Positions 61,437 through 64,000 of a DNA stretch of 64,000 bases are shown here, one piece after another. Location of the stretch: assembly GCA_003599145.1 (NCBI GenBank), contig QZIT01000005.1, forward strand, positions 446,330 to 510,329, given 5' to 3'. The translations under genes and the position numbers were made by a program. How positions within the stretch are numbered: position 1 is the first letter of the stretch; the number at the start of each line of letters is the position of its first letter. The notes below the pieces were generated by a model. The model saw only the letters and a program-made list of their open reading frames with translations, did no database searches and had not been told where the DNA came from. The stretch comes from Candidatus Woesearchaeota archaeon. Lineage in GTDB: Archaea; Nanobdellota; Nanobdellia; Woesearchaeales; UBA9642.

Positions 61437-61523
61437 TTATTTCTGCACTCTCAAGGCGCCACCTTTTCTATAGCGAGCTTTGTATTTTTTCTTTTTTCGC
61501 TCTTCAGGAAACGCATCTTCCAT
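61437..61523 (-). CDS. 28-aa basic microprotein with its own promoter
   Basis: ATG 61523 opens a 28-codon ORF: M-E-D-A-F-P-E-E-R then a highly basic K/R/Y-rich tail ending G-G-A-L-R-V-Q-K. It lies exactly ~27 nt downstream of a strong TATA box (61545-61555), the leaderless spacing seen for longer genes here. Its stop abuts the flavoprotein stop. The composition suits an RNA- or ribosome-binding peptide. It matches no small ribosomal protein I recall. Confidence 0.5.
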   Translation of the reverse strand: MEDAFPEERKKKKYKARYRKGGALRVQK

Positions 61524-61544
61524 AATACAACAGTATTTTTTTTG

Positions 61545-61556
61545 TTTATATAGTTG
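61545..61556 (-). promoter_or_regulatory. TATA box upstream of the 28-codon ORF
   Basis: The minus strand reads AACTATATAAAC, just after the LigT stop at 61558. No other minus-strand ORF lies within 300 nt downstream, so it serves the small ORF or an unannotated RNA of about 100 nt. Confidence 0.6.
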
Positions 61557-61557
61557 C

Positions 61558-62088
61558 TTATTTTAGCATATATGTTTCTAAGGCAGTGTGCACTGCACCG
61601 CTTTTTTGGAGTTCGCTGCTATACAGAATAATAGAATCTACAGAAAAAGGTATTGTCTGGTTATTTTTGTTTATTTGCTGTATCGTATTCTTGAGCACTG
61701 TTCTTTCATCTTCAGACAAATACTTTATTCTTGCTAACGTCAAATGAGGAAAAAATGGCTTGTCTTTCTTCACAGGCAGTGTTTTTTCAATGGCAGTTAC
61801 CAAGTTTTTTAATTCAGACGAGTCTTTCAGCGCAAGGTACACAATTCTTAAAAAATGCGTTGAACCCAAGACGCCGACAGCATCTGTTGTTAATGAAAAT
61901 GGTTCATGGTTGATTGATTTCAATTTATTCTTTATAAGCTCAACATCATCGAAATCGCCAATAAAAAAGAGAGTAAGATGCATTGCTTCTTTTTTGGGAA
62001 AGCTCATGCTTCCATGAAGGTTGCCTTGCAGTTCTTCCATGTAGTTTTTTACCGCATCAGGCAAAGGAATGGCAATGAAGAGTCTCAT
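61558..62088 (-). CDS. thpR: RNA 2',3'-cyclic phosphodiesterase (LigT/ThpR)
   Basis: 176 residues. Both HxTx motifs are present: M-H-L-T-L (H37) and P-H-L-T-L (H115), with conserved R-L-F-I-A-I at the N-terminus. Archaeal members hydrolyse 2',3'-cyclic phosphates or ligate tRNA halves in vitro. TATA at ~62110-62120. Confidence 0.92.
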   Translation of the reverse strand: MRLFIAIPLPDAVKNYMEELQGNLHGSMSFPKKEAMHLTLFFIGDFDDVELIKNKLKSINHEPFSLTTDAVGVLGSTHFLRIVYLALKDSSELKNLVTAIEKTLPVKKDKPFFPHLTLARIKYLSEDERTVLKNTIQQINKNNQTIPFSVDSIILYSSELQKSGAVHTALETYMLK

Positions 62089-62160
62089 AGTTACTGTAAT
62101 TTTTTCATTTTTATAAACGTATTGGAAAGCTATTTAAATCAAAAACCAATCATTAAAAAA

Positions 62161-62409
62161 ATGAGCTATCAAATCCAGCATAACAGACGAGAATGCATCG
62201 GCTGCGGAGCATGTGCTGCAGTTGCTCCAGAACACTGGGAGATGAATGCAGATGGAAAATCAGACTGCAAGAACAGCAAGAAAAATGAGAAGGAATGGGA
62301 AATAAAGGATATTGCTGATGCTGATTTTGAAATCAACAAAGAAGCTGCAGAAGCGTGTCCTGTCAACGTCATTCATATTGTAGATAAAGATAAAAAACAA
62401 ATTATCTAA
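62161..62409 (+). CDS. single-cluster ferredoxin, 82 aa
   Basis: ATG 62161 with TATA (AGCTATTTAAATC, ~62128-62140) at ~25 nt upstream. One [4Fe-4S] site is C-I-G-C-G-A-C (three Cys in CxxCxxC) plus C-P near residue 68; a long acidic/basic helical insertion lies between. It is the likely electron acceptor for the 2-oxoacid oxidoreductase in the same region. Confidence 0.88.
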   Translation: MSYQIQHNRRECIGCGACAAVAPEHWEMNADGKSDCKNSKKNEKEWEIKDIADADFEINKEAAEACPVNVIHIVDKDKKQII

Positions 62410-62415
62410 CGCGCC

Positions 62416-63255
62416 ATGGTACCGAAAATAACCAAACTGCATTTTGGAACAGGAGGCATTCCTCTTTCTACAGAGCCTAGAAATATCGACAACGGCATAA
62501 GGCAGATTAAGCAATTAGGATTGAGCTGCATGGAAATGGAATTCGTGCAAAGCGTATTTATCACCAAAGAAACAGCGCCTAAAGTTAAAGAGAGCGCAAA
62601 AAAAGAAGAAGTTGTTTTAACAGCCCACGGTTCTTATTACATTAATTTAAACGCAAAAGAGAAAGATAAATTAGATGCAAGCATACAGAGAATTCTTGCT
62701 GCGGCGAGGATAACCTCTTTATGCGGTGGCTACAGCATCACGTTTCATCCAGCATTTTATTTGAAAGATGCAAAAGAGCAAGTGTATGAAACCGTAAAGC
62801 AACAGTTAAAAACCATCATCAAGACATTACAAAATGAAAGTGTAGATGTATGGATAAGGCCTGAAACAACAGGAAAGCCAACGCAATTTGGAGATTACCT
62901 TGAATTGTTAAAACTTTCTTCTGAAATTGAACAAATAATGCCCTGTGTTGATTTTGCACATCTCCATGCAAGGTCTAACGGAAAATTTAACACCTATGAG
63001 GAATTTGCAGAGGTATTGACTGATATTGAAAAATTTTTGGGAAAAGAAGGACTGCAAAACATGCACATTCATATGTCAGGCATTAACTATGGAGAAAAAG
63101 GAGAAAAGAATCATCTGGAATTAAAAGACAGTGATTTTCAGTATAAAGAGCTTATGAAAGCGTTTAAAGAGTTTAAGATAAAAGGAGTTGTCATCTGCGA
63201 AAGCCCAAATCTTGAAAAAGATGCGTTATTGATGAAAAAAGAATATGAACGTTAG
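62416..63255 (+). CDS. nfo: endonuclease IV-like AP endonuclease
   Basis: 279 residues, TIM barrel. Metal ligands in order: H-G-S-Y-Y (~70), H-P-A-F-Y (~111), R-P-E-T-T-G (~145), V-D-F-A-H (~178-183), H-I-H-M-S-G (~215) and a final Glu (I-C-E-S-P). The enzyme cuts DNA at abasic sites in base-excision repair. It is 6 nt after the ferredoxin and overlaps the SDR start by 11 nt. Confidence 0.9.
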   Translation: MVPKITKLHFGTGGIPLSTEPRNIDNGIRQIKQLGLSCMEMEFVQSVFITKETAPKVKESAKKEEVVLTAHGSYYINLNAKEKDKLDASIQRILAAARITSLCGGYSITFHPAFYLKDAKEQVYETVKQQLKTIIKTLQNESVDVWIRPETTGKPTQFGDYLELLKLSSEIEQIMPCVDFAHLHARSNGKFNTYEEFAEVLTDIEKFLGKEGLQNMHIHMSGINYGEKGEKNHLELKDSDFQYKELMKAFKEFKIKGVVICESPNLEKDALLMKKEYER

Positions 63256-64000
63256 CCTGAAAAACAACGTTGCAATTGTTACGGGAGCATCGAGAGGCAT
63301 AGGCCGTGCAATAGCTATTGCGCTGGCAAAAGAAGGCTGCAAAACCGTTCTTGTAGGGAGAAATAAAAGAAAGCTTCAGGAAACGCAAAAAGGAGTAGAA
63401 AAATACAGTGATGCAATCATAAGTATTGGTGATGTAAGCAATGCACATACTGCAAAAGAAGTTGTTGCAGGAGCCTTAAAAAAGTTTGGAAGAGTGGACA
63501 CCCTCGTCAACAATGCAGGCTTCGGAATATACAAGGACTTTGAAGATTGTTCTCTAGAAGAGATAGAATCTCTGATAAAAACCAACTTTTTAGGCACTGT
63601 TTATTTTATCAAGGCTGTATTGCCTGTCATGAAAAAGCAAAAATCAGGGAGCATTATCAATATTGCAAGTCTGGCCGGAATGGCGGGAACTCCTTCTCAT
63701 GCAGGGTATGCCGCAAGCAAATTTGCTGTTCTTGGCTTGAGCGAAAGCCTTTACTTTGAGTTTAAGCCTGACATTTTTATAGGCGTTATTTGCCCTGGAC
63801 CTATCGATACAGAGTTTTTTATGAACAAGGGCTATGAAATAAGAAATTTTCCTGTAAAAAAGATATCCCCTGAAAAAGTCGCAGTGGAGACAGTAATCTC
63901 TTTGAAAAGGAAAAGATTTTTCGTTGCCGTTCCGAAATGGCAAGGCCATATACTTGCGTTAAAGTCGGTATTGCCTGGCATGTACCGCAAAGGCATAGAA
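63245..64000 (+). CDS. short-chain dehydrogenase/reductase (3' end outside window)
   Basis: 252 codons visible, still open at base 64000. NAD(P)-binding T-G-A-S-R-G-I-G (~13-20), N-N-A-G (~90) and the catalytic Ser with Y-A-A-S-K (Tyr ~157) are intact. This is a classical SDR; the substrate is unknown. ATG 63245 overlaps the nfo stop by 11 nt, so they are coupled. Confidence 0.9.
   Translation, partial: MNVSLKNNVAIVTGASRGIGRAIAIALAKEGCKTVLVGRNKRKLQETQKGVEKYSDAIISIGDVSNAHTAKEVVAGALKKFGRVDTLVNNAGFGIYKDFEDCSLEEIESLIKTNFLGTVYFIKAVLPVMKKQKSGSIINIASLAGMAGTPSHAGYAASKFAVLGLSESLYFEFKPDIFIGVICPGPIDTEFFMNKGYEIRNFPVKKISPEKVAVETVISLKRKRFFVAVPKWQGHILALKSVLPGMYRKGIE

Noticed and set aside
1-64000. CRISPR, IS elements, integrase, prophage
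   Set aside because: No spaced direct-repeat array, transposase, integrase, terminal inverted repeat pair or phage structural gene was seen on either strand.

Overview
This 64 kb window is chromosomal DNA from an archaeon, most likely a DPANN lineage close to Woesearchaeota/Pacearchaeota. The archaeal assignment rests on archaeal DnaG primase, RadB, alpha-NAC, Sec61-beta, MBF1, RIO1 kinase, translin, an archaeal-type RNase P RNA, an H/ACA-type guide RNA and TATA boxes about 25-30 nt upstream of most start codons (short or absent leaders). The DPANN placement is an inference from compact, AT-rich gene packing, several small membrane-protein types I associate with that group, and a fermentative energy toolkit. 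No rRNA operon, tRNA, CRISPR array, IS element or prophage is recognised.

Layout. 1-3061: 3' end of a large CARDB-repeat surface protein and a small lipoprotein. 3065-5500: RIO1 kinase, dnaG, and upstream of dnaG a structured RNA that reads as a double-hairpin H/ACA guide. 5546-8136: uncharacterised membrane and soluble proteins. 8139-16220: YdeI-like protein, AsnRS, an unusually short bacterial-type AspRS, a metallo-hydrolase/translin pair, a two-HTH Lrp regulator and an HD hydrolase. 16274-22663: three tandem related membrane proteins, coiled-coil proteins, a parvulin-type foldase, a CBS/zinc-ribbon protein and a tRNA methyltransferase. 22844-30787: wHTH protein, GlyRS, NUDIX, membrane pyrophosphatase, beta-propeller lipoprotein, ribosomal protein S2 and RadB.

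30906-39757 is a co-directional envelope glycan locus: two STT3/AglB-like and one ArnT/PMT-like GT-C proteins, three GT2 enzymes (one DPM1-like, one processive-type), a thioredoxin-like membrane protein and small membrane proteins. 39747-43462 (minus strand) carries MBF1, a THUMP methyltransferase, a MinD-like ATPase operon with two related helical proteins, and the overlapping sec61-beta/NAC pair. 45085-45387 is RNase P RNA. 46983-50683 is an ABC-2 exporter with a membrane-tethered wHTH protein and a 59-residue membrane protein. 50680-54744 holds an AK6/Fap7-like kinase with a coiled-coil insert, a mutarotase, GlmS and a membrane protein.

54773-62409 is an energy module: ADP-forming acyl-CoA synthetase (both subunits), 2-oxoacid:ferredoxin oxidoreductase, a CPA2 antiporter, an FNR-like flavoprotein and a ferredoxin. 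With the membrane pyrophosphatase at 25154 it suggests fermentation of 2-oxoacids to organic acids, ATP made at the acyl-CoA step, and ion gradients maintained by pyrophosphate. The window ends with an AP endonuclease and a truncated short-chain dehydrogenase.

The items I rate most interesting are the H/ACA RNA with a pocket complementary to 23S helix 69, the AspRS lacking the GAD insertion, the STT3-like pair lacking WWDxG, the helical pair with a MinD ATPase, the three-membrane-protein cassette, and a 28-residue basic microprotein with its own promoter.
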